Shown: positions 23,668 through 37,047 of the stretch, piece after piece
How the letters are laid out: each line of letters starts with the position of its first letter
Position numbering within the stretch: the stretch's first letter is position 1
Assembly: GCA_037501455.1 (NCBI GenBank)
Contig: CM074861.1
Coordinates: 95,147,001-95,211,000, forward strand
Direction of reading: 5' to 3'
DNA from: Lantana camara
Taxonomy: Eukaryota; Streptophyta; Magnoliopsida; Lamiales; Verbenaceae
DNA length: 64,000 nucleotides
Translations under genes and position numbers: made by a program
The notes under the pieces: generated by a model
The model's input: the letters and a program-made list of their open reading frames with translations, nothing else
The model's database searches: none
Told to the model about the DNA's origin: nothing

Positions 23668-24594
23668 AAATGTGGTCCTAGACTGCTACTGTTCTGGGCC
23701 CACCTCCCAGTATTTGGTCGAGTCGGTGCAGCCTGAGAACATTGTCCTCCATACCGAGGCTTCTTAAAAGGACCCTTAGGTAGGGGAGCGACTGGAACCA
23801 TCGGTCTCTTTCCCGAATTTGATCCGGAACCTCTTTCCATTGCTTCTCTAAAGACCGGATCCTTCTTCTTAAATTCTTCCTCTTGTTCCAACGCCCTTTG
23901 CATCGTGTCCGCGAAGGAGACAAAGTTGTGACCCGCCTGGCCATGTCTCAAGTCCTGTCTTAATCCCGCAATAAATTTCCTTAATTTTCTCTTCTCATCT
24001 CGGGTGACATGAGGGGCATATTTTCCAAGCCTGTTAAATACGGCAAGATATTGGGTCACCGTACGCGCGTCTTGCTTTAAATCCATGAACTCCTGCTCCT
24101 TCCTTTCCCTTACCACTTCTGGTACAAAACATTCTCGAAATTCCCTCTTGAAGACCTCCCATGTAACTTCCTCTCCATCCACTTCAAGTTTCTCTCTTGT
24201 TCTTTCCCACCACTCATAAGCATCGCCATCCAGTTGGAATATGGCAAATTGAGCCTATTCTTGCGTAGTAAACTATCGAACTCCAAAAATCCTCTCCAAT
24301 CTAATCAACCAACCCTTCGAAATTACATCATCAATGGAACCGGAAAACCAAGGGGGGTTATAGCTCAGAAACACCCCATGAGGATCCCTATTATTATTGT
24401 TTGGTGGAGGAACCGATTGTTCTGCTTGTTGCGGTGGGGGAGCTTAAGCCCTCCTATGCTCGACATAATTAAAAACTGCTTCCATGAAATTCCCCATATC
24501 CATTGGAGGCGCTTGTGGTTGTGGTGTAGGAGATCGATCATGATGACGGCGTCGTCCTGGAGATCTCTCAAGGTGTCTACCTGGAGGCATCCTG
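23668..24594 (-). pseudogene. Ty3/gypsy gag, 3'-truncated
   Basis: The minus-strand ATG at 24594 begins MPPGRHLERSPGRRRHHDRS (basic), followed by NPPWFSGS, LDGDAYEWWERTR and the capsid segments FVPEVVRERKEQEF, VTQYLAVFNRLGKYAP and KLRKFIAGLRQDLR, typical of plant gypsy Gag. Three in-frame stops (one TAA, two TAG) lie between residues about 50 and 115. The frame is cut at about 23668 before the zinc knuckles, and no pol is present. Its own 5' LTR is 28116-31836; a solo LTR separates the two at the PBS. Confidence 0.88.
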
Positions 24595-24784
24595 TCCAAG
24601 AAACACTGAAATACATGCAATTTTTAGTCCATGCATGCAAGTGCAATTAATTCAATCAAAATTCGAAATCTAGAGCACACAAACACGTAAACAATGTATA
24701 TGTAACACACCGAAAAGTTATTCCTAAAGCCGAACGACTTAACTGACTCAACATGACACGAGAGCCCGGGTTTTGCAACCCTAA

Positions 24785-24794
24785 GCTCTGATAT
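24785..24794 (-). other. primer-binding site, split by a solo LTR (inner half)
   Basis: GCTCTGATAT here and GATACCAC at 28101-28108 are the two halves of GCTCTGATACCAC, the plus-strand form of the PBS. The 3306-bp LTR lies between them. Confidence 0.85.
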
Positions 24795-27700
24795 TGTAAC
24801 ACCCGGGACGATAGGCGCCACATTCCCTGCACCATAAGTCTAATCCACGTATGAAATGGATAGTCCATACATGAATCGGACTCATAGCGAACGGGTGACA
24901 ATTAAAAACAACCTGGCTAGACGGAACTAACCCTGACCAATTAATCAACAACATTCAATAAATCGGTGCGGAAGCAATAACATTAACATGAATGAATTCC
25001 ATTAATGGCTATAAGCCCAACAATTTCATAAACATAATTAAATCCATCATGCAACCTAACAACGGGTTCAACTAGACATGCAATCTATCCCGAATCAATA
25101 TTCAAAATCCATAAATCATAAATAATGTGTTGGCTCACAGGTCTATTTAAATACGAGACGTGATATAATTAAAACATAATAATATGGAATGAGACTTAAG
25201 TGTACACGTGTGACTCGATCAAAATGCTATGACTTGGCTTCCGCCTAGCAAACCTACAAGAACTGAGAAGTGGGGAAAAGAGGGGTCAGTCTCTAGTAGA
25301 CTGAGTGAGCAGGAGCTGTACGTAAATATAAAAACAAGCACATGCAAGTCATACATCCCAAGCAAGGTTTTATTAAAGTTAGTTCCCACGAAGGGCATGA
25401 AATCCTTTACCAATGCTCAGTCTTTACGACTAATTCATATTAAATTCGTTAAGTTCGTAATGCATGAAAAATCGTTATGGCTCGACGAGTGAGCGTGCGT
25501 TATCTCCAACCAAACTCCGACCGTGTACAATGAACATGATTTAATACTTTGAATACGTGATCATACAATACATAATAATACATGCGGAATATAAAACATA
25601 CTCGTTCGTTCGTTACATTCATTGCATTCATTGACATTGTGCAAATACGTTTCCAACCTTCTTCCTCCAGAATGGTCGGGTCTGCAGACCCAACCATTTA
25701 ACGTTAACGTGTCGAGACGGGGGCTCATGACTCCTACCCGCTCCTTTCAAGTGGATTAACCACCGGCTCAAGAATATCCCGCCTTCCTGCCACCAAAGTC
25801 GCGCAAGGATAATCTGAAAGAGTACTATGTGATAAAGGATTGCCCGACGGCCCGATACCGGACCGGTATCCAATACCACATTTCCCCGGGCCCAATAATG
25901 TGAACGTGAAGTGCGTTATCTCGCCAAAACATTTCAATTTGTTAAAACATTTCAATACATTTCGTTACAATTAATTTATTCCTTGAAAATATTCACTCGA
26001 TAAGAATTTACTCGATGACTTAACGTTGAAATCAACTTATATATATAATTTAGATTTTTGGCCAAAACTTATCATATAAGGGTTATAGGATTGAATACAT
26101 AACTAGAACGAAAACTCCCTCACCTGGAATAAACTGAGACAAGAAACATGATTGATACGGGTGCCTATTCAATCCGGAAGTCTCTGCCCTGGAGATGAAC
26201 TGTACAGAGAAAGTAACAATGTGTACTCGTGAGAGGAGACTCAATATGATACCAAATAGGACGCACGACAATGATTATGAGATGGTGTAACGTGTCATGA
26301 GATGATTCAATATGGAATAAAGTATAAGTATGTCATGGAAAGGTGTGGTCATGTTCATATGCTCAATTACTCACAAGGATTCAATTCATATATCAAGCAC
26401 AAATTCAAACAATCAAACTTAAGCAAGTAAAAACTAAAGAGTGTCAAATAAGAGCATAATTATCAATTAATCAAGCATATAACTCATATAAGTTACACAG
26501 GGGAGCCAAGGAAGTGAAAGGAATGCAATATGAGGGGTTTTGGTGAAGTTTCGCAAAAACGGATAATTTTTGGAAATGCGCAAGTTGTGGTAAAATGAGA
26601 ATATCTTGAGTTATAGAAGTTGGAATGGATTTTGGTTTATTTTATATGAAACTAGACACATATACCTTTCCAAGCATATATGGCTCGAATTCTAGTTCCG
26701 AACGAGGAGTAAATGACATAAGTTTGAATTTAGGTGAGTGTAATTTGTCGGGAAAGTGGCGATACCTAAACGAATGGATCATATCTCACAAAATAGAAAT
26801 TATAATGAGGTGATTCCAATTTGAGGTTATTCTAGACTTCAATAGGTTTCTGTGGGTTTAAAAATCAGGTCAATCGGATTTCGTATGAGAGAGAAACGCC
26901 CGTTTCAAAAATGTACTAAAAGCAGAAACGGGTGTGTGAAGCTCCTCGGGTTGATGCAGTAGGTTGCTAAACGGGCGTTTGGTGAATGAACGGGGAGTCC
27001 AAACGCCCGTTTGGGAAGTCACCGGACGAAAAAATAGGGGAAAAATAGGGCAAGGCTCGAAAAATGGCTCCCAAGCCATTCCAACACAAAACCACAACAA
27101 ATAAACACTTCAAAACTAACATATAACATCAATATACATCTAATACTTCAATTACAATTCATAAATCAATCATTTAAATACTTAGATCCATCAAACAAAA
27201 CTCATATAAACCATATCATCCAATAAACCAAATAACCAAAGTGTTCATGCAATAAGTTCAAAGATACACACCTATATGATCACATATTCATGCTCAAGGT
27301 CAAAGAAACTCATCCAAATCACAAAGCCCTAACTATTCAACATAATCCATCACATAATATACCATTACCAACCTTGGGAAGAAAGAAATGGAGGAGATGA
27401 TCTTGATGATGCTAATGTCTCTTGAAATGATCCTTCCTAGCTTATGATCAAAGATGTGATGAAGATGAAGATGAAGATGAGAGTGTAGTGTGTGTGTTAG
27501 AGAAATGATGTGTGTAATTGTGTATCTTGCATATGCTATGTAATGAATATACAATATATGTGTAATATAATTATAGATATAACATATATGTGTATAAAGT
27601 CATAAAGTGTAGATATTATGTATATTATATTATATAATTGATCTTAGTGCTATAATAATATATACATATATAATGAATGTGAGTGTTAGTGAAGGAAGAC

Positions 27701-28100
27701 TTATAGATGTATATATATATAATTGCATGTCTCATGAATAAATATATGAGATAATGAGAATATTAATCTTAGGAATTTAGCTTAAGTATAAAGATATACA
27801 TACATATATATATATAAGAAAATAATATGTTATGAAATGAAAGTGTATGAATTATGCATATGTTAGAAATTAAAATGAAATGAAATGAAATATGTATAAG
27901 TTAAAAGAAAATATGTGAAATGATTATGAATGAATATTTTGAAATACTTATATGTGATGAAGTGGCTTGCGAACAAAATTCATATATTTCACGTAAGTCA
28001 CATAGACATATTACTCAATTAAGCATATAAAGGAATTCTAACTCTCAAAACTCACACGTGTGGTGCGTGTACCTGTACGATGAAAACACGAGGCGTTACA
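24795..28100 (-). mobile_element. solo gypsy LTR inserted in the PBS of the gag element
   Basis: Plus strand TGTAACACCCGG to GAGGCGTTACA, 3306 bp. Flanks are GATAT (24790-24794) and GATAC (28101-28105), a 5-bp duplication with one C-to-T change. Features in sense: donor AAG|GTTGG at 27372, palindrome cluster C, TCAGTC/GACTGA at 25286-25304, acceptor TTGTAG|GT at 25254, and hairpin GTATG/CATAC at 24849-24870. Confidence 0.92.
26893..27014 (-). repeat. palindrome cluster C (AAACGCCCGTTT type)
   Basis: GAAACGCCCGTTTC (26893), a decayed GAAACGGGTGTG (26934), AAACGGGCGTTT (26969) and CAAACGCCCGTTTG (27000), inside the solo LTR 24795-28100 and about 360 bp downstream of its predicted donor. Confidence 0.85.
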
Positions 28101-28115
28101 GATACCACATAAGGA

Positions 28116-29712
28116 TGTAGCACCCGAGCGCAAGGTACCACATCCCCTGCACCGAGACCCGACTCGTATATGAAATGGAAGTCCATACACGTGCCAAATC
28201 ACGGCGAAGGGGGACACCACACACACACTATGCTAGGCGGGGCTAACCCTTAAACCATTCAAGAATGAGACAATATAAAAATCAGAGCGATAATAAAAAT
28301 ACGGAAGGAAGATCAACATACATTATAAATCATGAGCCACCAAGCTCCAAAATAGATATACAAAATCATTCATGTATCTAAGGGCCACACGGCCTACAAA
28401 ATCATATACGCTCCAAGACATGATCATATACAAAATGGGAATAAGAGCATGAGTGTATGAGATACTGAAAAGAAGTGTTAAATAATAATTCAAGACCTAG
28501 ACGACTTGTATTCCCGCCTAGCACTCCTATACCTGCACAAAACAACTGAAAACAAACCGGGTTCAGTCTAAACGAGACTGGTGGGTATAAAACGGGGTAT
28601 AAGATATAATATCGCAGAAATTAAACACATACATGCAAGTAATAATCCTGAATGAGGTTTTAAAATAATTTTCCCAAGTAGGTAAAACAAAAGAAGGCAT
28701 CATCGGGATTACTACTACTATATTTAATCATTAGGGTATTCATGGCCCTGGCTAGGGGGCGTGCATTATCTCCAACCAACACCTTGTGTATTCATAATCA
28801 TTTATTTATTCATTATCATACATATATTCTTGTGTGCACATTCATACGATTCATAATCATACATACACACCTTCTACCCTCCGGGTGGCGGACGGGCTTG
28901 CAAGACCCGACCACCGGTTCCTACATAGGCCAATGGGGTACATGAATCCCCCAAGGGCACTCAGCTCCCATTCCTCGCTAAACCTCCTAGCGAGGGCTGG
29001 GATCACCGTAGTTTGGTTGGGACTAGTATATGGGATCCCCGTAAGCCCTTGCCTCCTCGGTTAGCCACATGTACTAAGTCCCGAGGCCCGTGCAATCATA
29101 ATCATGACACGCCAAAATCATAAGGTAGGGTTTTATAACTAAAAGGGTCATACTTTTGAAATCATTTACCTAAAATGACTCGATTTATATGTATACTAAT
29201 TTGGCTTAAATCTTGCACATAAGGGATATTTTGGGTTGTCATAACTATTAGAAGAGAAACCCACCTTTTAAAGCAAAAGAAAGGCACAAGTGTCTCAATG
29301 CTCGCCCTCGTCTCCGACCAAACCCGAATCTGTGCACAAGAAAAGGTATGAGACTCAAAATGACCATATATGATGCTCGGCAATGAAATGAATATGATAT
29401 GAATGCGTAAAAGATGATATTATGTCATGAAAATGTTCATGTGCACTATTAAGGAATTTAAGGCATATAAATAAGCCATTCGTTCATTCATTCATTTTCA
29501 TTCAAATTCATAAATTCACAATTCACATCAATTTAATCTAAGAATTTCATAGAACAATCATAGCATGTATTATTTCACGTTCACAATTAGAATTAAGATA
29601 AATAAAAATGTTCAAGCCATAATCGTTAATTTAAATATGTGAAATAGATATCAATTAAATTCTATAGTTAAAATAAATCAAATAATACTTAAAATATATA
29701 ATAAATAAATAA

Positions 29713-29743
<31 letters not shown>

Positions 29744-29942
29744 CTCATACGTACACATATGACATAGGTTACATGCATGCATTCTTACATTTTAAATATA
29801 AATATATACTCATATACCATGCATGCAAAATATATACGTACCTATGTAAATTACATGCACAACACCAATTAATCCATGCATAAATATATATATAATTAGT
29901 CATGCACACCCAATATTACATGTATGCATACAATTTAGCTAA

Positions 29943-29977
<35 letters not shown>

Positions 29978-31836
29978 CACGCACACATCCTGCAACAATT
30001 GAAGAACAGCAGCAGCAGATCCATAAACTGATAAACAGACACACATGCAACAACAAAAGGAAGGAAGGAAGTAGCAAACGAAGAAAGAAAAAGAAAAAAG
30101 CAGCAGGGGAAGAAAGAAAAGAAACAGAGGCAGCACGTAGAAGGCTACCCGCCCGGGTAGACATCCCACGCCAACTTCCCCGGTAGGATAGAATGATTAC
30201 AGAAGGTTTCTGCAGTAGGAGTACCCGGCCGGGTACTTCCACGCACAAACTCTCCCCGCCCGGGGAGAGTGTTACAGAAACAAAGCAGCTATAGTAGTTC
30301 GTGCAGGAACAGGGGACGGGAACGAAATAAAACAGGGCAACACCTAACAAGCTTCAACCAAACCCATGCCATCAATATAAGGTAAGAAAGAGTAGCAAAT
30401 AGACCAAGAATCCAGTTCCAAACAACCACCAAATCAGCTATAAAGTTCACGCAACAACAACAAGAAATATACAGCAGATTTCATGAGGAAAAAAAAAACA
30501 GGGCAATATCTAATGAAAACAGAGCAAGCCATTACATGATCAATCAACCATCACTCCTTCAGTAAATAAGGTAAAAAGAGTAACATTGGACATCAAAATA
30601 AGTCACAAAAGCTAGCAGCAGTTCAAGACTTGAGGGAAGGGAAAAATCAGTTGAAGTTCATTCAATACATAACAATCTCATTAATGATATCTCATCCAAT
30701 TCTTAACCACCAACCAATACAAGCATACTCAGTCATAAATGAGGGAAAAAAATCATATATGTAGCACCGAAACAAGTCATAGATCAAAGAAAATCAAGAA
30801 ATCATCAAAATACCCTATAACCTAACTATTCATTCTAATCCTCAAAACCACATGAAATCTGACTTAGAATTAGGGGAGAAAGGATCAAAATGACCAGAGA
30901 TGCATGTATAACATAATCCTAACTCACCTTCTTGATTGGATGAAAGTTGGTAGAGATTTGAGCTCCAAAATCTCAAGAAATGGGAAAGTGACGGGAAACT
31001 GGAATGCAGGAGCTTTGGCTGAATGTTCTTGCTTGTGTTAGGGTGTGTTCAGTTAGGTCTGAGTATGGGGAGATAGTGGGATGAACTAGGGTTACAAGGA
31101 CTCCAACCATAGTTAATTTGGTTAAGGTATGAACAAGTTAGGGCCATTTTAGTTAAATGTAACAGTTTTGATGTTGTTCCGTTTTTCGGTTAGATTTCGG
31201 AGGTTCAAATGATTTCAGAAAAATAGGAGGCTAAATTCATTAAACCCAAATTTCGATAAGAGTTCAACGAAGTTGACGGAACTCAAATCCGAGTTCCCGA
31301 GATCAAGATATCACAAACGGAACCAAGGGTGCCCTAATTGCTCGTTAGCCCCAGATTTGGTTCCACAATTCAAATTAAATTCGTTACCACGTCAAACAAG
31401 TTCAAAAACATAAACCGAGCATATAGGCATGTTCATAACACATAAATTTACGACATACTAAATTTCCACGACATTTCGATATCATTTCATATAAGAACGA
31501 AGCACAAATAAACATTCATGTGCATAACCTTAATAAATTCATACATTATAAATTAAAACTAACATTTAAATTCTATTTTAAATATAATTCAAATTCAACG
31601 GATTTATAAAATTAATTCAGATAATTAAGGTTATAATTTAAGTAATACTAAACACTTAATTAACAATTTAAAATATTGAATTAACGAAATGATAATAAAA
31701 TAAAATAAAATAAAATAAAATAAAATAATAACAATTTATAATAAAATTAAATATAAACCACGTATAAACAATTAATTCGTGCAAATTGGTAAACACATAC
31801 GTCATACCTTTACGTCTAAAAAGTCGGGGCGTTACA
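28116..31836 (-). mobile_element. 5' LTR (3.7 kb) of the gag-bearing gypsy element
   Basis: Plus strand TGTAGCACCCGAG to GGGGCGTTACA. It sits next to the split PBS, so it belongs to the gag pseudogene at 23668-24594. The part 31250-31836 is close to the LTRs at 45192-59013, suggesting related families. Contains predicted donor AAG|GTGAG at 30927, acceptor GTGCAG|GT at 28533, palindrome cluster D, TA repeats near 29714-29745 and 29950-29974, and a (TAAAA)n tract at 31694-31727. It is inserted in the plus-strand LTR at 31837 at the site GGTTA, which is uninterrupted in the 3' LTR copy at 38244-38248. Confidence 0.9.
30145..30269 (-). repeat. palindrome cluster D (CCCGGCCGGG type)
   Basis: CTACCCGCCCGGGTAG (30145), GTACCCGGCCGGGTAC (30221) and CTCTCCCCGCCCGGGGAGAG (30250), plus a half unit CCCCGGTAG near 30178. 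Confidence 0.9.
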
Positions 31837-32517
31837 GGTTAAGTGCTCGCATTCGCCGAGCTTTTGTACGATTCATTGATTATGAAATGGGATAGGAGCT
31901 TCCTTTAACTCTAGTACGTTTTGTTTTGATTATGAAATGTTTAAGTTTATCTTGAAAATTGGTTTGGTGTGCAAAACCCTATTCCTGGTTCATAATCCTT
32001 TGATTAATATGTGCTTTGTTCTATATTTATGCAGTGTGTGGGTGTGCATTAGCCCCCTCACTCAGTCAAGTTGTGGCTGACCCCTCTCCTTTTCCCTCCT
32101 TAGTTGCAGGTCTGGTCGAGCTAACTGGGATGGTACGTGGTCGTGTTGTGCTAGCTAGTTTGGGTCGAGTCAGCATTTCATTCTTGCATCTTTTGAATAT
32201 TTTAATATGTATTTGAATTAAATTGTACTTTTGGAATTAACGCTTCATGTATTATTGGATCTATTTTGGGCCGTGAGGCTATTTATATATAGTAATGTAT
32301 GTGGTTTTGTTGAGCTCTTATGGATACTGTTTGATGCTTTCGCCTTTTCTGTGTTTGTTTTGTGCGCTCTGTTATCGTCTTAGTACTGCTTAGCCTAGTG
32401 TGTGTGTGTGTAGGTCCCCGTTCGCTTAAGCTTGGGCTCATGTATGGGCTTCCATTTCATAAGTGGGTTTGGGTCCAGGTGCGGGGGATGTGATGGCTCA
32501 TCACTCCGGGGGTCACA
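31837..32517 (+). mobile_element. 3' part of the 5' LTR of a plus-strand non-autonomous gypsy element
   Basis: Aligns with 38244-38893 plus 41983-42011 (its 3' LTR), with roughly 30-40 differences over about 680 bp by eye. Ends GTCACA at 32517, followed by the PBS. Its 5' part is displaced beyond the nested element to the left. The acceptor region CTCACTCAGTC...TTGCAG|GT is at 32060-32109. Confidence 0.9.
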
Positions 32518-32525
32518 TCCTAAAG

Positions 32526-32537
32526 TGGTATCAGAGC
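32526..32537 (+). other. primer-binding site
   Basis: Exact TGGTATCAGAGC, 8 bp downstream of the LTR end at 32517. Complementary to the 3' end of initiator-Met tRNA. Confidence 0.95.
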
Positions 32538-32853
32538 TCCGGGTTGCAAAACCGGAGTTCTAGTGTCGTGTTGTGTCAAGTCTAGGTCGTATGGCTTAGG
32601 AACAAGGTGATAACATGTGCATTGCATTAAGATATATGAAACTTCTTGAATTATGTGTTTTAAATTTCCTTTGCAATTACTTAAATATCGCATTCTTATG
32701 CTTTACTTGCGTTTATTGCTTTAACTATGTGTCATACCCACTTACTAACCGCATGCATTGTATTTTCACCTAGCTTGTGCATTGCAGGTTAACACCTTTC
32801 TACCGAATCATATAGACAACCAAGGCAACTAATTGCTCTCTCTTCCTATCAAG

Positions 32854-33522
32854 ATGCAAGGAAAATTACCTCGGTTTAACACAAGAGATGCTCTGGCCTC
32901 CTCAAGTGCACCTGTTCCTGGAGTACAATTCCTATGTGCTTATTGTAAAGGGCCAAATCACACCTATGGAGATTATAGGAAGCGGTTAGGGGCTTGTTTT
33001 GGATGCGGTGCTCCCGATCACAAGGTCAATGCATGTCCCCAAAATGTTCAACGGCGGGCTAAAGAATCTGAAAGGTTGGCCCGATTTATGGATGGGATTA
33101 GAAGAGATCTCAAGGACATTAAGCCCAGAACTCACCCGAATGAATGGCTTGAGTCCACAAGGAGAGCTCTCAAGTCCGAGTCAAAGGAATTGCAAAAAAG
33201 AAGCATGGTGGGAAAATTCGAGCTGGAGAGTAGTTTTGGGTCGGTATCGAAACGGAGCCTAGGGATTAACGAACAGAGCTCAAATAAGAATAGGAAGATG
33301 AAAGAGGCTCAACTACCAGAACAACCTCCATGTGCTCATTGCAAGAGCACGACCCACATCTATGAGAGTTGCTGGAAAAGGTTGGGACGCTGTTATGGGT
33401 GTGGATAGCCAAACCATAAGTTGGATGCGTGCCATCGACTAAGGCCAAAGAAACAACCCAGAGGTAATCGCATTCATAGCACGTGCACTCGTCTTGCATC
33501 GTACCTCATTACACTATTGTGA
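32854..33522 (+). pseudogene. duplicated zinc-knuckle ORF of a non-autonomous gypsy element
   Basis: The first ATG at 32854 opens a frame of 222 codons, with one in-frame TAG at 33406-33408 and a final TGA at 33520-33522. It holds two copies of a tandem CCHC-knuckle module. The first is CAYCKGPNHTYGDY (last Cys changed to Tyr) with CFGCGAPDHKVNAC. The second is CAHCKSTTHIYESC with CYGCG-stop-PNHKLDAC, so the TAG falls inside the last knuckle. A charged, lysine-rich linker of about 110 residues joins them. Zinc knuckles bind element RNA in Gag. Capsid, protease, RT and integrase are all absent from the ~3 kb interior. I know of no standard gypsy gene with this layout. Confidence 0.75.
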
Positions 33523-35560
33523 TGTGTGTTATGTATTGTTATTACTTGTTGTTTTCTTGCTTTATTGGGTGATAACGTGACACATAGCATAAGCAAATCT
33601 AACTCGACATGCATAAGTTCCATGTCTTCGTGATAGCATGTATGAGATCTTTACACGTTCGAGTGAAGTTTTCCTCGTAGTAACGAGAACCGGGGTAAGA
33701 AGAAGGTGAAAATTGAAAGGAATTAGAGGAGATAATTACAAGAAGGCTAAGGACCCTGCGAAAAGAGAAGGATTCTTTAATGATAAGTGGTCAAGGGAAT
33801 GTTGAAGGGAGCATTGAAACCACGATCCGAGAATAAGTATTCAATCTAAAATCCTAGGAGGGAAAAGAATAACTCTCGATTCTAGAGAAACTTTAATCGG
33901 ATTCCACGGGATCATCTAACCTGAGAAAAGAGCAAAGGAAGGATCTTTAGAATATTTTAATTCGAGATTCAGATCAATGATGAGGTGATGATCTTCAAGA
34001 GGACTCAAGGTAAAATAGGTTCTTTAAGGGGAAAAGTAACAAAGATTGTAGGAGAAGGTTCGAATATCATGGGGTTAGGGGATAATTAGCACTACGGACC
34101 ATCAAGAAAGAGTTTCCAATTAAACCAATTCATCAGAAGTCAAGCTCGGGCAAGAGAAAAGAAGAAGAGAGACCTAAGACACCTCGGATTTTTGGAAAAG
34201 AAGAAGTTGGATTGGGAGAATATAAAAAGAATCGATCATTACAGTGATTCCAAGTCTATGGAAAAACCAAGATGCGAGAAGTTCTATCTTCAGGATGGAT
34301 TGGAATTTACTTTCCAGATCCAAGTGGATTTGGCCGTGTTATGAAGTTGAATTGGGAGATATAAAGTAACAAATGAAAACGATAAAGAAAAGCAAAGAGT
34401 TTTGGAAGGAAATTATCTACCCAAGTGCAAGTCAACAGAGGACAAGTCATGCAACCAATTCGAATTCGTAAAGAGTAAAATCAAGGGGCTTCCATCGAGA
34501 TGATAACTAAGTAAAGATTCGGAACAATAATTGGAGGTCGATTAGTATGACGAAGTCAGGATACTAATTCCATGGAAATAGAAGAATTGGAGTCAAGGAA
34601 TCGTAATCTCGGACCATGAAGATATACTAGTTGATGTAAGAAGATTCACAGAGATTTTGAAGACCTTGGGATTTTAAAGGAATTCAAGAATTATCTAGGC
34701 ATGGTCCGAAGTCGACTAGGACATGCTCTTACACCTTTTGGCGCACGGGAAGGGTTAATTCAAAGAGAAGTAGAGAGAAACTTTCAAAACGGCTCGACCA
34801 GAGCAACTCCACACCAATATAAGGGATTATTAGATGGGACAAGGAGAGTTGACCGAGTGGATACGGTGATTAGAACATACGGAGTTGGAGAAAGAAATTG
34901 ATTATCAAGTTAGGATTCTTCCAAGAAACTTGAGACCGAGATTGTCGAGCTGTGAGCCTTACAACACCAACTTTGGCTACTCACCTAATCATCCAGATGT
35001 CAAGAAATTCCAAACAATGATGAACAGTACACAAATCATTCATGGCACGTGCATCATGCATTCTTGTTTTACTATTTGGATTATTGTCATTTGTTCTTAC
35101 ATGTATTTGTTACCTGTTGAGTGCTTACTTGTTCTGAGAGTACGAGAGTGTGGTAAGTCAAGGGTCGAGATTACAATGGACTTTCGAGGCAACAACGAAT
35201 AGAAGGATGGCCATCTTGGAGGAACTTCCGAAGTTAGAAGGTGCGAGTGGTGAACGTCCAGTAACTACACTACTCGTGTAATGCCGAGCTCTTGAGTTAG
35301 TTTGGAACAAATCAAACGGTGGGTGATTAATCAAATTTGGACCCTTCTACCATGCGAGATGTTTGAATTGCTCCTAGCCCGGATCAAACAGTGAGGAATT
35401 ACTCCATCAAGACTTCAAGAGTTGATCAAACCCTTTCGTGTTAGAAGACCTTACCGAGCTAACCCTTGTCGGGACGTCATGAACCTCGAACTTGGGTGAA
35501 TACGGAAGTTGTTGGAGCTTGAAACTCGAGCAGTAGAACCTGGGGACCAGGTTTACTTAA
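33523..35560 (+). other. non-coding interior of the non-autonomous element
   Basis: A purine-rich stretch of about 2 kb without domains. The motif ATTCATRGCACGTGCA occurs at both ends of the interior (33473-33487 and 35038-35053). Confidence 0.6.
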
Positions 35561-35571
35561 GGGGGGAAGAT
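35561..35571 (+). other. polypurine tract
   Basis: GGGGGGAAGAT immediately before the 3' LTR start TGTGACACC at 35572; primes plus-strand DNA synthesis. Confidence 0.85.
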
Positions 35572-36921
35572 TGTGACACCCTGCTCACTCGTATGTACAG
35601 GTACACGTCACGTGTGAGTTTATTTTTCGTAACTTAGTTGATTCCTTATTTAATTGATGACTTTATATGATGTATGTTCTCACATTTTATTTCTCATATT
35701 AACTACTTGAATTGCCCTAATTGAGCTCCAAATGTGAATATATGCAATTTGTGAAATTTACGATTTATAAATTAGAATCCCGAGTATGTCAACTTTGTGA
35801 ACTATGTGAATTAGATGATTTTAGCACTTATTTGTATGTATTAACTTGCCTTGGACTTAATTGATTTTAGTTTGCACTCAATTGCACTTTATTTGAATTT
35901 TTGGGCCTTTTTGCAAATTAGCCACTCTTGAGTCCTTAATTCGTATCTTGAGCTAGGGAACTCGGATTCGAGTTCTGTCACCTCCATTGGATTCAAATCG
36001 ACGATTTGGATTCAATGAGACAAGCCTTATCACCTTTTGACTTTGTTTTGACCTCCCGATTATGCAAGCTCGCCCTACGTACCTAAAACGCCCCTAGATA
36101 CCTACTTGGAGGCTAGCCCACTTGTCTCTTGTCCTTGCTTTGACTTTATTACACCCAAGACTGGAAGGAACATCCATTTTTGGCCCTTAAGCTCAAGATT
36201 TTCATCCTTCTTGCTCCAATCTTTTAAGGTAAGTTAGGATTCTTGATTCTCTTGTTCTTGTGCTTCTTTCTCTCCATGAATTTCATGCTTTGATGTTGAG
36301 GATCTTTGTATATGCCAAACTTGATGAATAGTTAGGGTTCTTGGTAGATTTTGGATTTTATGTGCATTCTTTGGCTATTTGGAGTTTGATGGCTTATGTG
36401 ATGACCTAGGAGGCTTCTCTCTTGCTTATTTGTGATTCTGGTTGGTGGTAGTTGCTTGGGGTAATATTTACCATTTATGCTCTTTGGGGTTTTTGGGGGA
36501 CATGCATGAAACTCTTGCCTATTTGCTCATCTAACTGAATTGGTTGAAGATAAGTGCATCGGAGTGGATTTTTGACATGTTTTCGTGCATCTCTTGCTTT
36601 CGTGAAATTTTATGACTTGTATGTTGATCTATGGAGCTTAATTATCTCATAACTTGAGCTTTACAACAAGGTAGTTCTTTGAGATTTAATTCACCATTAA
36701 TGTTCATATGAGTTCTTGCAAGAAAAGGGATGAATACTTGTGCTTCTTTGATCCTTGCTTCCTTGAATGATTTGAATGAGTTTAGGTTGGTATTTCCTTG
36801 AATTCCTTGCATTATATTATAGTATCTTTGTCCCTTTACCTTCCTTCATGATGTGGATGTGATTTTGCTTAGTTTTGCTTTGGTTTGCAAGCTTTTTCTC
36901 GTTTTTTTTAGCCTCTGACCC

Positions 36922-37047
36922 AAATCCACCGGGGTGGATTTCTGCTTTGAAAATAATCCACCGGGGTGGATTTGAGGCAGAGAGCTATCTGCCCTAAATC
37001 CATGGGGGTGGATTCCCCCTTTGGAAAAAATCCACCGAGGTGGTTTT
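36922..37047 (+). repeat. palindrome cluster E (AATCCACCGGGGTGGATT type)
   Basis: Four units at 36922, 36955, 36996 and 37028, e.g. AAATCCACCGGGGTGGATTT; the third and fourth carry one to three changes. Spacing is 32-41 bp. A 100-codon open frame on the minus strand is a by-product of the repeats. Confidence 0.95.

Noticed and set aside
29916..30350. 144-codon minus-strand frame with hydrophobic runs
   Set aside because: Inside an LTR and produced by purine-rich repeats on the other strand; no domain.
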